A stretch of DNA of 64,000 nucleotides from Reticulitermes speratus (GCA_021186555.1 JAJKFL010000006.1:45580138-45644137), one strand, 5' to 3'; counted from the stretch's first letter, positions 47,301 through 62,300 are shown. The notes: generated by a model not told the origin, from the sequence alone. A program made the numbers and translations.

Positions 47301-50300
47301 ATACGTCTTCATGACGTGTACAGGGACTACTTTACCTTATTTTAATAAATTTGGAGTGGGCCTCAGAGGACGAAGCCTTGTGCTGAAAAAAAACTAGAAT
47401 AAAGGAAGAAGAGGTTGAGGCTCCCAGGTATTTAGATAATCGGCACATGAAGGTGGTAAGGTTGTCAGCCCTACGCACCGGCCGCCTTTACCCCCCCCCA
47501 GGAAATACTCGTGGTACTCATTTCTGTTAGAGGCTGAGTCGACCCAGGGCCATAGTGCGGCCGGAAGGATTATGTCAGTAAACATTCCAATGACACCATC
47601 GGGAATCGAACCCGCGACCTTCCGGCTTGTAGCGCAGTGCCTCAACCAACTGCGCCACCGCGTGCAGTAATAAAATACTAAGGACACATAATTCAGTACG
47701 CAGTGTGAATGAAACAGGATAACAGAATTTCAGTTGCGAACTTTAGGTGTTTGCGGGCGAGATAGAAGTACAGCTTATGTCCTGTCAAGACAGGACGGTT
47801 AGGACAGACCGATAGTTATATATATATGTAACACGTGAAACGGCCGTGCCACGGCTCAGGCGGTTAGCTGCCGGCCTCTCACCGCGGAGGCCCGGTTCGA
47901 TCCCCGGTCAATCCATGTCGGATTTGTGGTGGACAAAGTGGCACAGGGACAGGTTTTACCCCGAGTACTTCGGGTATTTCCCTGTCAATTTCATTCCACC
48001 GGTGCTCCATTAAAATCGAAAAGCATAAAACACTAATCATCTTCATCACAGGGTTGCACAATAAGCCTTAAGGCTGCGGTGCGTCCGTAGCTTCTGCTGC
48101 GGGGCCCTTCACCCAAAAAAGAACACGTGAAACAGTGACAACGACATGAATTTTGAGATACGTTAAGGCATGTGTAGGCCTACGTCAGAAGACGTGCCGT
48201 CAGCAGTCAGCAGTCAGCAGTCAGCGATACGTAGCTGCGGTGTCAAAACTAAACGCTACATCACAGCACGACGTAGTACATTACATTATGTTTACTAACA
48301 TGTCACTATGTTACCACAGACATGTTATTGCGCTGCTACTGACAGTGTTTACTAACATGCCACTATGTTACCACAGACATGTTATTGCGCTGCTACTGAC
48401 AGTGTTTACTAACATGCCACTATGTTACCACAGACATGTTATTGCGCTGCTACTGACAGTGTTTACTAACATGCCACTATGTTACCACAGACATGTTATT
48501 GCGCTGCTACTGACAGTGTTTACTAACATGTCACTATGTTACCACAGACATGTTATTGCGCTGCTACTGACAGTATTTACTAACATGCCACTATGTTACC
48601 ACAGACATGTTATTGCGCTGCTACTGACAGTGTTTACTAACATGTCACTATGTTACCACAGACATGTTATTGCGCTGCTACTGACAGTGTTTACTAACAT
48701 GCCACTATGTTACCACAGACATGTTATTGCGCTGCTACTGACAGTGTTTACTAACATGTCACTATGTTACCACAGACATGTTATTGCGCTGCTACTGACA
48801 GTGTTTACTAACATGCCACTATGTTACCACAGACATGTTATTGCGCTGCTACTGACAGTGTTTACTAACATGTCACTATGTTACCACAGACATGTTATTG
48901 CGCTGCTACTGACAGTGTTTACTAACATGTCACTATGTTACCACAGACATGTTATTGCGCTGCTACTGACAGTGTTTACTAACATGCCACTAATGTTACC
49001 ACAGACATGTTATTGCGCTGCTACTGACAGTGTTTACTAACATGTCCACTAATGTTACCACAGACATGTTATTGCGCTGCTACTGACAGTGTTTACTAAC
49101 ATGCCACTAATGTTACCACAGACATGTTATTGCGCTGCTACTGACAGTGTTTACTAACATGCCACTAATGTTACCACAGACATGTTATTGCGCTGCTACT
49201 GACAGTGTTTCCAGCAGACCGGAATTTTAAAAATACGCAAATTTCCAGGTGAGTGCAGTGACGTCACAGAGATGTTGCAACAATGCTCATAATGAACTTT
49301 CCTTCCTGTTGCCTCATTAGCGAAACGGCAGTCGTTAGTGTAAGACAGACAAAGGAGGCCATGCTAATGAGAGTGACGTAGTGTGACGTAACAGATATCA
49401 ACTGATGATCAAGCGCTAACGTCTGACAGAAACAGGAACGATACAGCAGCTTATGTTATGCAGTGCCAGCTTTACTGTTATGGGCGGTGTGTCTCAGGGC
49501 TTTACTGTTATGGGCAGTGTGTCTCAGGGCTTTACTGTTATGGGCGGTGTGTCTCAGGGCTTTACTGTTATGGGCAGTGTGTCTCAGGGCTTTACTGTTA
49601 TGGGGTGTCTCAGGGCTTTACTGTTATGGGCAGTGTGTCTCAGGGCTTTACTGTTATGGGCAGTGTGTCTCAGGGCTTTACTGTTATGGGCAGTGTGTCT
49701 CAGGGCTTTACTGTTATGGGCAGTGTGTCTCAGGGCTTTACTGTTATGGGCAGTGTGTCTCAGGGCTTTACTGTTATGGGCAGTGGTCTCAGGGCTTTAC
49801 TGTTATGGGCAGTGTGTCTCAGGGCTTTACTGTTATGGGGTGTGTCTCAGGGCTTTACTGTTATGGGCGGTGTGTCTCAGGGCTTTACTGTTATGGGCGG
49901 TGTGTCTCAGGGCTTTACTGTTATGGGCGGTGTGTCTCAGGGCTTTACTGTTATGGGCGGTGTGTCTCAGGCTTTACTGTTATGGGCAGTGTGTCTCAGG
50001 GCTTTACTGTTATGGGCAGTGTGTCTCAGGGCTTTACTGTTATGGGCAGTGTGTCTCAGGGCTTTACTGTTATGGGCAGTGTGTCTCAGGGCTTTACTAT
50101 TATGGGCAGTGTGTCTCAGGGCTTTACTGTTATGGGCAGTGTGTCTCAGGGCTTTACTATTATGGGCAGTGTGTCTCAGGGCTTTACTATTATGGGCAGT
50201 GTGTCTCAGGGCTTTACTTTATGGGCAGTGTGTCTCAGGGCTTTACTATTATGGGCAGTGTGTCTCAGGGCTTTACTATTATGGGCAGTGTGTCTTTGCA

Positions 50301-53300
50301 TTCTCAGGGCTTTACTATTATGGGCAGTGTGTTCTCAGGGCTTTACTGTTATGGGCAGTGTGTTTCAGGGCTTTACTGTTATGGGCAGTGTGTCTCAGGG
50401 CTTTACTGTTATGGGCAGTGTGTCTCAGGGCTTTACTGTTATGGGCAGTGTGTCTCAGGGCTTTACTGTTATGGGCAGTGTGTCTCAGGGCTTTACTGTT
50501 ATGGGCAGTGTGTCTCAGGGCTTTACTGTTATGGGCAGTGTGTCTCAGGGCTTTACTGTTATGGGCAGTGTGTCTCAGGGCTTTACTGTTATGGGCGTGT
50601 GTCTCAGGGCTATACTGTTATGGGCCGTGTGTCTCAGGGCTTTGCTGTTATGGGCAGTGTCTCAGGGCTTTACTGTTATGGGCGGTGTGTCTCAGGGCTT
50701 TACTGTTATGGGCAGTGTGTCTCAGGGCTTTACTGTTATGGGCAGTGTGTCTCAGGGCTTTACTGTTATGGGCAATGTGTCTCAGGGCTTTACTGTTATG
50801 GGCAGTGTGTCTCAGGGCTTTACTTTTATGGGCCGTGTGTCTCAGGGCTTTACTGTTATGGGCAGTTGTCTCAGGGCTTTACTATTATGGGCAGTGTGTC
50901 TCAGGGCTTTACTGTTATGGGCAGTGTGTCTCAGGGCTTTACTGTTATGGGCCGTGTGTCTCAGGCTTTGCTGTTATGGGCAGTGTCTCAGGGCTTTACT
51001 GTTATGGCGTGTGTCTCAGGGCTTTACTGTTATGGGCAGTGTGTCTCAGGGCTTTACTGTTATGGGCAGTGTGTCTCAGGCTTTACTGTTATGGGCAGAG
51101 TGTCTCAGGGCTTTACTGTTATGGACAGAGTGTCTCAGGGCTTTACTGTTATGGGCAGAGTGTCTCAGGCTTTACTGTTATGGGCAGAGTGTCTCAGTGC
51201 GTGGGGAATTAGTAAATGCAGCCGTAACAATAGAGTGGAGGTGGGCGATTGAGTGTTGCTGAACCTACAGATCGGCTTACCGTCTGCTTCTTGTTAGCAG
51301 AGGTGCACTGTTTGTGTGAGCAGCACCGGCGTTGTGTTATTATCTGTATCGAACAACGTGCCTATTCCGGTGGCCGTGCGGTCTAAGGCGTCGGTCTACG
51401 GCCGCTCGCTTGCCGGGATTGCGTGTTCGAATCCCGCCGGTGGCATGGATGTCTGTCTGTTGTGAGTGTTGTGTGTTGTCAGGTAGAGGTCTCTGCGTCG
51501 GGCTGATCACTCATCCAGAGGAGTCCTACCGAGTGTGGTGTGTCTAAGTGTGATCGTGAAGCCTTGATAATGAGGCGGCCTAGGCCCCCAAGGGGCTGTC
51601 GAGCCATGAAAAAAATATATAGATACAAACTTAATTACTAAATGCAAATGGTGTGTCTATCCACTGCTGAGCTACAACCCCAATGAAGTACAGTAGAACC
51701 TCGATTATCCGAAATAAAGGGGGCGGACCTGATTTCGGATAATTCGGAAATTCGGCTTGACGTAATAAGGTGCAATACAAATAACATATATTCACAAACA
51801 CGTCTTATGTTAACAAAATTTACGGCACGACAAACTGTACGATATTTACAGATACAGTCCGCACTGTCAACTGTTGACAGCAAACTGACGGCGAGAGGCT
51901 CAGATGTGTCTCGCGGCAGGCAGTTCTGGGGATCGCAGCGCCTGACAGACGTTTCGGTTAACCCGAGTTTCGTTTAAGCGAAGTTCGGATAACCGAGGTT
52001 CTACTGTAATTCGTTTCATATTTGTGCGGATCACGCTATCACGAGCTTTGAGAAACTGCCGTAAGCTACAGAACTAAGATTCATGAGAACTTCAGTAGAT
52101 CTACCGTGCGTGATCAGATATGACAGGCAGGACCTAGAGACACTCTGAGTGTCTTAGTAGTGATACTTGGACAGAACACGTCGAGCGGATGTGGGGGAAA
52201 AGAGATAGATACCGGAAGGTAGCCCACAGTAATATTCTATGCGAAGGAGGGACCCAGGTAGATCACGGGAAAGAAGGAAAACTACCCAAGACGCGTCTAA
52301 AGACCTAAATCCAGACAGGGATAAAGAGAAACAGTATTTGCTTAAAAGCTTGATTTAAGCAATACAGTGCTTTCCTTCACCCCCCCTGCCCCCCGCCCCT
52401 TCTTGTCAACGTACTTTTGTTATTGAAATAAAAATTGAGTTCCTGACAGTTATGTTGTTATGTTATGTTGACAGTTATGTTGTTATGTTATGTTGACAGT
52501 TATGTTGTTATGTTATGTTGACAGTTATGTTGTTATGTTATGTTGACAGTTATGTTGTTATGTTATGTTGACAGTTATGTTGTTATGTTATGTTGACAGT
52601 TATGTTGTTATGTTATGTTGACAGTTATGTTGTTATGTTATGTTGACAGTTATGTTGTTATGTTATGTTGACAGTTATGTTGTTATGTTATGTTGACAGT
52701 TATGTTGTTATGTTATGTTGACAGGTATGTTGTTATGTTATGTTGACAGTTATGTTGTTATGTTATGTTGACAGTTATGTTGTTATGTTATGTTGACAGT
52801 TATATTGTTATGTTATGTTGACAGGTATGTTGTTATGTTATGTTGACAGTTATGTTATTATGTTGACAGTTATGTTGTTATGTTATGTTGTTTTTGCTAT
52901 GTTGACAGTTATGTTGTTATGCTATGTTGACAGTTATGTTGTTATGTTATGTTGACAGTTATGTTGTTATGTTATGTTGACAGTTATGTTGTTATGTTAT
53001 GTTGACAGTTATGTTGAAGAGGAATGTAATTTTAAGTACGTATTTGGCTCCATATGAAATTAATTCTCAAAAGTAGGTCTATAATTTTTTTTCTAATGGC
53101 TCGACAGCCCCTTTGGGGCCTAGACCGCCTCATTTTTCGAGGCTTCACGATCACACTTTTTAGACACACCACACTCGGAAGGACTCCTCTGGACGAGAGA
53201 TCAGCCCGTCGCACAGACCTCTACCTAACAACACACAACACTCACAACAGACAGACATCCATGCCCTAGGCGGGATTCGAACCCACAATCCCAGTAAGCG

Positions 53301-56300
53301 GGCGGCCGTAGGCCTATAATACTTATACATTATCATGACACAGCGCAAGCATGGATGCAGGTCACATAATCTATTTACTGTCCTTGACTGACGAGAACAG
53401 ATTTGACCTTGACAGCATGGGTAGCGTCCTTATCGACTTGATAACCTTGCTGATAAAATACAGGTCCTGTAAAATAGTTATTCTGTATCATTACATCTGT
53501 CACTTTCCACTGATCGCCATTTGTTAGGTGTTCAGCTTATAACACGTCTAAAGTCAAATTTATACACAGATGTAACTAATTAGAATACAACAGACAATAA
53601 CAGTAGTAACTCGCACGCAAAAGACACAGCTGCACAGCTGTATTTTAACACGAATGCATTACTTAGTGTCTTAGTATCCAAAAGTCAGACTTCCTCCTTA
53701 GCCACCAATACCCAGGCCGAATTTGCAGCGATGAGCTGAAAACAGTAGTGAAGTTTTCAAAGAATGACCACACGGAGACCCGTGTAAGTTAACGTCAATA
53801 TAACTTTCATCTAAGATATATTTCATTTTCTCTAGTTTAAGGAAATTAATTACACAGCTAACTACACTGAGGCTGAGATGAGAGTAGTTACTTGTCTAAT
53901 TAATTACTGATAAGCTGAGTCTCATAATAGTGGTAAAGGTGGTCACAGCATGACTCTTATTATGTGTCTGTATCTGACAGGTGGTGTTTGTGGCAGATGG
54001 ATCAGGGTATGTGCCTGTAACCCAAGTGCGTTCCCGACCCGGGCTGCACACAGATGATTTAGACTACCATCATTTGGCACCCATCGAGGCTTGGGACAGA
54101 GACTACAGCCGATGGCGCTCCAACACAACCAGAGTGCAGCGTAGGTTCATCCTCCTGTCTGCTTGGAGATTAAGTGTTGTTCCTGGGGGATTAAGGGTTG
54201 TCCATCAGGAATTAAACATTGTTTCTTGTGCCCTGATACCATTCACATAATCTCCACTGTTAACTAGTTCCAAGTTTAGTGGCGTTAGTGAAAAATGATG
54301 TTCAACATTCTGGATCCTTCAATGCCAAAATTTTTTTTTCCTTGTCAAATGAACCCAGTAAAACTCTGAACCATGCAATTAGTTACCCCTGACATTCACC
54401 GCCACAAAATCGAGGTGTGATTATGTCACATGACCAACTTCCCAAACTGATTGAACCACATGTGAAAGCCAGGAAGATAAATTTTGTGTAGCATCTTAAT
54501 GCTAGGAACTGTGTAAATAGATAGCATACCTGATAGGAATCAAAAGATGTAAATGTGAGCATTAAGAACGAATGACACGGGCTGAGAGCCTGGCAACGGA
54601 CAGACCCGTCATCTTGTCAGAGGTGACGCCCCAAGTAATTAAGGACAGTACATGTATACAGACTTAAGAAAGAAAACTTGGCCATAAGCCCACCAAAGAC
54701 AGACAGATTGATTGTCAGTGGTAAAATGTGCTTGGATTTCCACCAGCATTTATCCACAGCCTTAAAAAAAAAAATCTGATCATATGACTCCACTAGGTAC
54801 TTGAAACCAAGACATACTGACACACTGTCAGGAGCAAAATGGCTTGAACTTAACTCATTCAATATATTTTGGTATTTGAAGTTCAAATGATTCTGCTTCA
54901 CAGTTCCTTCCTGGTTTAGAGAATACTGCATTGTTGTCTGACTACTAGCAGCTGGATAAAGGACCTGGTGTAGGTGATCAGACGTGTCAGGTTGTGTTTT
55001 ATGTGGCCAAGATAACGTCTGGGAAGATGAGGACGATGCTTATGTTACTTATGTAAGGAAGCATAACAAGACTATGCAATTTGTAATGCTCAATATGTCA
55101 GATGTTGCGTCCTCCAGTAAATCGTGCTTTGTGCTACTTCGCTGGCCTTTGGTAGAACAAAATAAAGTTTCTCAACTCTCTTTCACACAAAGTCTGGCCA
55201 AATTGTTGTATGCTAATTAGTGACTTTTCTTATTTCTTAACATTAATTGGTATGTATAACTAATTATATCTTTTTTATAAATAAATGAATAAGTTGAACT
55301 GCTAAAAAATAATTTAAAACAATAAATGTTATTATATCAGATGTATACAATATATAGTAGACAGTGAGACATTTTTGTCCTTTTGAAAAGTTAATTTTTC
55401 TTCCTGTGAATTACGTCATTTTTTAATTATTAAAGAATAAATATAGCTTAAAGGAGTTGTGTTTTTGTAAGCCACATTCAGTTTTCGTTTTAAATAAGGA
55501 GAAATGACAATGAAATCGTAATTTCTTTGTTATTTACGCTGTCTTCTACATCATGAAAGCGAGCAACAGAATTAACAGATGAATTGTCTAAGCATCCTTG
55601 AAGTTTTATGTGATGAATAATTATGTGATATCTAATATCACATGCATGTAGTGAACATTCAATGTGTCTTCATTTTGTTTTCATGTGTGCAGACATTGAA
55701 GCAGAATGTCAAGACGATTACATGAAGATCCGTATCGGTTTCAACGGCTCTTTCACTGGCCTGCTCTACTCATCAGGTAAATCTAATGAGCAAACAAATA
55801 CACAGAAACTGCACACCGTACTAAAACCACATTAATTCCTTAGATACAAACGATTTGAATGTTTGGTTCTGTATGACAAATTGTTGTATATTAAGTAGCC
55901 TATGCGACAATAAATTGTAATTTCTAATGTAGTTATAAAACCATTAGATTTCTTCTTGTTTGACCAAACTGTATGCAGCTACAGTGTTTAATTGCTGCTT
56001 AGTCAAGAACACAAACCATAACATCTCATTAGGACAGCATTAGTTAAAAATCAGTCCTATGTAATATTACTACTACAAGCATGGCATAGCTCAGCGGTTA
56101 GTGGCCGGCATCTGACCATGGAGGCTCGATTTCAATCTCAGGCCAGTCCATGTACTAGACACAGTGGCACTGGGACAAGTTTTTTCTGGGTATTTCGGTT
56201 TTCCCCTGTCAGTGTCATTCCATTTGTACTCCGTAATTGTTCATTCATCTATCCACTAATGCTGTATAGTCTGACCATTTGACAGCATCGTTAAAGAAAA

Positions 56301-59300
56301 GCACTTTAGACTGCTACAAGAAAAATACCACTGTTAATGCATATGAAAATTGTGCAATGGCCAAGAGCAGTTAAACCACAAAGAGTGTAGGACTATGCAC
56401 ATTTCTGCAATACATGTTTTATGGTTTGGCATGTTCCAGTGGCCCTAATATTACTTACCACATAGACAATGAATGGTGTAACAATACTGTTGATGGTGTA
56501 CTGCGTAATGTAGTGCGAAAATTACAGAGTTTTGCAATCTATTATGCATACAGAAGGATGGGGATAATGAAAAGCAGATTGTTTGAAGTGTTTCATGCCA
56601 AATTTTAATGACATCTGCAGAAGGATTTATGGCATGCAAGAAATGTGCATTTATAGGTGTATTAAAGTAAATTTATTTTGAGTTAATATAGCTAAAATTT
56701 GGAATTTGCAACAACTTCTGGTGAAAATTTGACACATTGTGTAGATCCTGATACGTCACAGACAGATCGACAGAAGTTACATCCACAGACGATGCTTTCT
56801 TACATAAAATTAATGCTTAAAACCCCCACTCTTTCATAGAAATATTCTTCTCAACATAACAGTATGATTTTGGAAATCAGTATCATGTGATTCATGCTAT
56901 CGGACAGTAGAAACACGTGGTACAGTGTCGCTCAAAAATAGCTGCCAGGTACAAAAGCTACAGTGTGATTGCAGACAGCTGAGGATTGCCACAGTTGTTT
57001 AAAGGACAGCAAACTCATTTACTTTTTACCATCACTGTGCCTTCATTCTTTCATAGCTGATTGTAGCTGATTTTAGTTTTGTCTGATGTCACCATGTTCA
57101 GGTGTGACGGTTCACTGTCAAAACAAAAACAGCCAACTTCACTCAAATATCTGACAACCAGTCCACCGTAACACACTGTAATCACCACAAAGAACACAAA
57201 CATGACCAACACAACAACTATATGCTATGCGTTCCAGTAAATATATCTCATTTCTTGGTTTGATCTTATTTTAAGACGCTTCATTGTGTAGGTACTGTAA
57301 GAGATAAATACAAAAGCATATCAGTCAACATTTTTTATGTAGTGACTTTAATAATATTTGTACTTACTTCGGTCTGCCTGTTTCGGCGTATTATATATTG
57401 TGGTTTTAGTAGTGGATCGATGTACTGGTAAGTATTTTAGAGTACATTATTACTTCATAGGACACAGTATATATTTTATCTGATTCTATATATATATATA
57501 TATATATAAACCTGTGTACCTGCCAGTAACGTTTTAAAGTCTTCTCCCTGAAGGTAGTCGTTTGGCCGAAACATGTTGAAGGATTAACAAAATCCCAGAA
57601 GAGTGTAGATTTCTTTACAAAATGTAGTTGGGGCTTAACAGCCTCTGTATACTCTTGGTCTTACTGTCATTTACACTTCCCTTTGCAGATGTCAGTTAAG
57701 CAATAAATTGATGTACGTTCTGTCTCACTATGTAAGCCACCATGAGCAATGCATCAACGTTGTACAATAACCAAGTCGTGTTTATATAGACAAGAACAAT
57801 TACGACATGCAACACATTTTATATCATATTAAATCAAGTTAATTTTAACATATTCCTTGTTATATAAAAACATATGTAATGTAAAGAGATCTGAGATCTC
57901 AAAACCTTTCTTAAAGCAATACATTAATTTTAATATTTCATATATATATATATAAAACAGTAAACCCCTATTTAATGAATTGCTGGGGGATTATAATATA
58001 TTTCACTAAATCAAAGTTTTCATTAAATGGAGGTTACATTGTTTACATGGAGCTACTGTCGGGACATGAAAAAATCATCACTAAATCCGGGATTTCACTA
58101 AATGCGGGAACATTAAATTGGGGTTTTACTGTATATATATATAGGTAAGTATGTGTGTGTGTGCACGTGTGTTCACATGTATGTGTGTGTGTGTAAAGTA
58201 GCCTGATGGTGGCTTCTAAAGTAAGTCCAAACGTGTAGCCAAGTCATTCTTCATCTTACACCAATAAAATAAGTGGTATAATGATGTACCATTCTGTCTT
58301 GCTCTCACTTAACCGCTACGTTATTCACACAGGCTACTCCTACGACCCCGACTGTGTCTATATCAATGGTACGGGACGTGACTATTACGAGTTCTTCATT
58401 CAACTGAACAGATGTGGAACGCTGGGCAGAAACACTCATCATGAGGACAGCAGGAAGGCGCCAACTGTAAGTTACTGTGCACGTGTGTGACACAGCACGC
58501 CTGACACTGCAATGTGGGGCAATGATATACAGATGAGACCTTGTAAATAAAGAGAGATAATGTCGGCCAAATGTTTGCAAAAACTGACCTACAAGAACAA
58601 TTTGATACCGCAGTGTTCAAGGATATCTATCGTTTAATGCATTAATGAAAAAACTCCCTTGTCTGGATGTAGGTATTAATGTTCTAATTAAACTAACTGA
58701 CTGATTGACTGACTGACTGACCGAGTAACTAACTAACTAACTAACTAACACCATGAAGCAGAGTCTTTTTTGAGAAACTAATACTTTCAGCATTAGTCAA
58801 GAAATTCCCTTCATTTTACGGAAGTGATAGTTCATTACTCCGTTTCAAAGACCATGCCACTTGTCTCTTCTTATTTCTCCAACATCAATTTTAACAGTAT
58901 TCTCCCATCTATGTCTAGGTCTTCCAAGTGGCCTGTTTGCCTTGGGTTTCCCCACCAAAAACTTGTATGCATCTCTCCTCTCTTGCATACATGCCACATT
59001 CCCTGCCTATCTCATTCTCCTTGATTTGATTACATAAATAATATTTTCTGTGCAGTACAAATCATGAAGCTCCCCATTATGCAGTTTTCTCCAGTCCCCT
59101 GTCATTTCCTACCTCTTAGGCCCAAACGTCTTCCTCAGTACCCCACTCTCGAACACCCTCAGCCTGTGTTCTTCTCTTAATATTAGAGACAGTTCATACC
59201 CATACAAAACAACAGACAAAATTATTGTTCTGTCTATTTGAACCTTTATGTTCTTGGATAACAAACAGGAAGACAAAAAGATGGCAGACCAAATGGCAGA

Positions 59301-62300
59301 TGGCGTTCACTTGAATTCCATCTTCTCTTAGTTTCTCAGTTTTGGTTTGTTAGTATAGATTTTCAGACATATCATGTGTTAGAGGTGTATATAACAAAAC
59401 TTACTTACCAGGTTTATTTGTGATAAGCAGAAAAGAAAAATTCCAAACACCGGAATGAAATCTGGTGTCACCTGACATTCTTGTGTCATTAAGGAAATAT
59501 TATACCGTAATGACCTTTCTAGATTCTGGTATATGATGACTTCTGTCAGAGTAAGAATAATGACTGACTGACTGATATTCTAGAGGCTCAGATTTATCAA
59601 AATGGTTGAGGTTTGCAGTTATCACAGCAGTTTTGTTGGGAATTCGGTTCTTCTGGGATGTGAGCTCTGTCATGGGTGAGTGGTTCATGACATTTTGAAG
59701 GAACATCTGGAACCCATCACCCAAAACACAGCATAACATCCCAGAAGACCTCAGTCCTTATCAAAATAATATTTAAAACTCAGTTTGTATGTTACACAAA
59801 ACAGAACTGTGCCACCATTATTTATCAGCTGGTTGGTGCTGTTCAGAGAAATAATCACTGCAGATTGTAAAAGTTATGAAGGCAAAACCTAGTGGTACGA
59901 GCAGTAATCTTTAAACAGCTAATTTACTGTGAGCATAACCGTGAACAAATACATATTTCCTGCACTTGAATTTGTGTTTAAATTATATTTTAATGTTAGT
60001 AATTAGAATGTATAATGTTACATTACCAACACAGAAAGTAGCCCTGTTTCAGTATCAAGTGTAATTTTGTTTCCATTTTTGGGCCCTGACTCAATATTAC
60101 CATGGGCTACCTCGCTCAAATTTCAAAGAAAATGTGAAATGTGAGTTATCTTGCCATAACGTCGTGAAACTACATAAACATAAAAAGGATTGTTCAGTTC
60201 TACTGCTTAAGATTTAAGGTTCTTCCCATGCTGAATACTAAGACCACTGTCATGTGGGAAGTGACGCCGTGTAGTTTTGTAGACAGGCACCAAGAATAAA
60301 CTGCCGACTCCATCTTCAGTCTAGAAGAGTGAATATTCTACCCTGAAGATGGTTGCAGTATGTTTCTTCAAAACATTGGTGACTACCTACAAAACTACAT
60401 GTCATCACTGACTGTAGTACAAATCGGTACATAAAAATACCTAGTTGGCACACTTGGGAATTGTTCAAAGATAACTTGTCCTGCTAGGTTACGGTTACTG
60501 CCTTGAAGATTTGACACTTCGTCGACTGCTGACAAGTTACTGACCTCTTGGAGAAGCTATTGTCTCAGTCTTCAGGAGCCTAAGCAGTCCAAGAACAGTC
60601 AAATTGTGTGAGAATTGAGGTTTCCACAGTGGTTCTGTTGAGGATTCAGATGTTGTGGGATGCGATGCTGTGTTGCTTGGAGACTTCAGTTTTTTAAGCT
60701 GAAGTTATCGCATCCCAGAAGACCTGAATCTTTGGAGACAAGTTCCTCCACACTGCTGGTAACCGGTTATCCTCGACACAGAGTCGTATCTCAGAAGACG
60801 ACTGTGAGAACGTAAAGTCTCGGAGTTATTATCTCGCACGATGTGCGAACACTTTCAGTGTGGATCATAATGTTGTTGCAGAAAAACTTCATGTGGAATA
60901 CAGTGACGGTGCAGTACAACTCGCTCATTGAGGAGGAGTGGGATGAACACTTCAAGGTCACATGTGAATATGGCTATGACTTCTGGAAGACTGTCACCTT
61001 CCCCTTCCTCGATGTGGAGTAAGTACACGTGTATATTATGTCTGCACTGCTGCTATTTGAAAACACTGGACTTTAGATCTCACACATTGTCACCAGCCAT
61101 GTCAAGATTATTAATTGATTTGTTTGTAGGGCACATAATGTTGCTGTATGGTGAGATCAATAGACGGTAGGATTCCTTAGCAATTGTTACAGGAATTTGT
61201 TTAAATAACTGTTGTGGAGGTTTGCAGTCAGTGGAGAGAGCAAGTGAGGGAAGATGTAGAATATAGAGCAGGAAAAAGTAGACATGGATACAGGTGGATG
61301 TGGTTGAGAAATATCAGAAATTTGTTTACACCCTTCAGTAAACATGACTGTCACTGACCGTATTTTCAGGAGACTCAGTGTTGCTTAACAACTTTTTTAA
61401 GAAATCTTATACTGAATTGCATAAAAATGTAACGGACTGTTTAGTCACCAATACTAGGTCACAGGCAGACTGGTGGACAAATATAGGCTCCACATAAGGC
61501 ATTTTATGCCTTGTAAAGAATGCCTACAGAGGAATAGATATGGCTTTGTCATAAAACAACCCAGTGTCAATGAGGGAGGTAAATGTATTAGAAAAGCATG
61601 AATGAGATACAAGAGGAACAATTATGGATAGATAGAGCAACATAGAGTGCATTGCTGCAGAACAAATAAGCATAGTGGGAACATCAGTGCATGGTAATGA
61701 TGTTGATGTAACATCAGTGCATGGTAATGATGTTGATGTAACATCAGTGCATGGTAATGATGTTGATGTAACATCAGTGCATGGTAATGATGTTGATGTA
61801 ACATCAGTGCATGGTAATGATGTTGATGTAACATCAGTGCATGGTAATGATGTCGATGTAACATCAGTGCATGGTAATGATGTCGATGTAACATCAGTGC
61901 ATGGTAATGATGTCTATGTAACATCAGTGCATGGTAATGATGTTGATGTAACATCAGTGCATGGTAATGATGTCGATGTAACATCAGTGCATGGTAATGA
62001 TGTCGATGTAACATCAGTGCATGGTAATGATGTCGATGTAACATCAGTGCATGGTAATGATGTCGATGTAACATCAGTGCATGGTAATGATGTCGATGTA
62101 ACATCAGTGCATGGTAATGATGTCGATGTAACATCAGTGCATGGTAATGATGTTGATGTAACATCAGTGCATGGTAATGATGTTGATGTAACATCAGTGC
62201 ATGGTAATGATGTCGATGTAACATCAGTACATGGTAATGATGTCGATGTAACATCAGTGCATGGTAATGATGTCGATGTAACATCAGTGCATGGTAATGA

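Larger units (their letters stand above)
55777..58332. other. Intron 4
   Basis: Holds an old SINE (56080-56260), a hammerhead-like remnant (57548), TA microsatellites (57487-57507, 57940-57952, 58130-58145), a GT repeat (58150-58193) and a MITE (57958-58131). Another hammerhead-like scrap (CTGATGGTGGC, then CCAAACGTGTAGCC) is at 58203-58242. No other coding sequence. Confidence 0.6.
58467..60881. other. Intron 5
   Basis: GACT/AACT repeats (58690-58750), a LINE fragment (58840-59262), and a repeat fragment (59670-59760) shared with intron 6. At 60310-60352 there is an inverted pair CCATCTTCAG..CTGAAGATGG and TTCAAAACATTGG, possibly another hammerhead-like relic. No other coding sequence. Confidence 0.55.

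Noticed and set aside
49453-51262. Three ~600-residue open frames
   Set aside because: All three forward frames are open at once across a 30-bp array with indels that swap the frames. It lies in intron 2 of the ZP gene.
54617-54931. A 104-residue minus-strand protein in intron 3
   Set aside because: No domain, poor composition for a secreted or cytosolic protein, and antisense within an intron. Chance is the simpler explanation.
14948-56260. Functional tRNA genes at the A/B-box sequences
   Set aside because: The heads lack a complete cloverleaf with acceptor-stem pairing, and each runs into a shared SINE body and A-rich tail.
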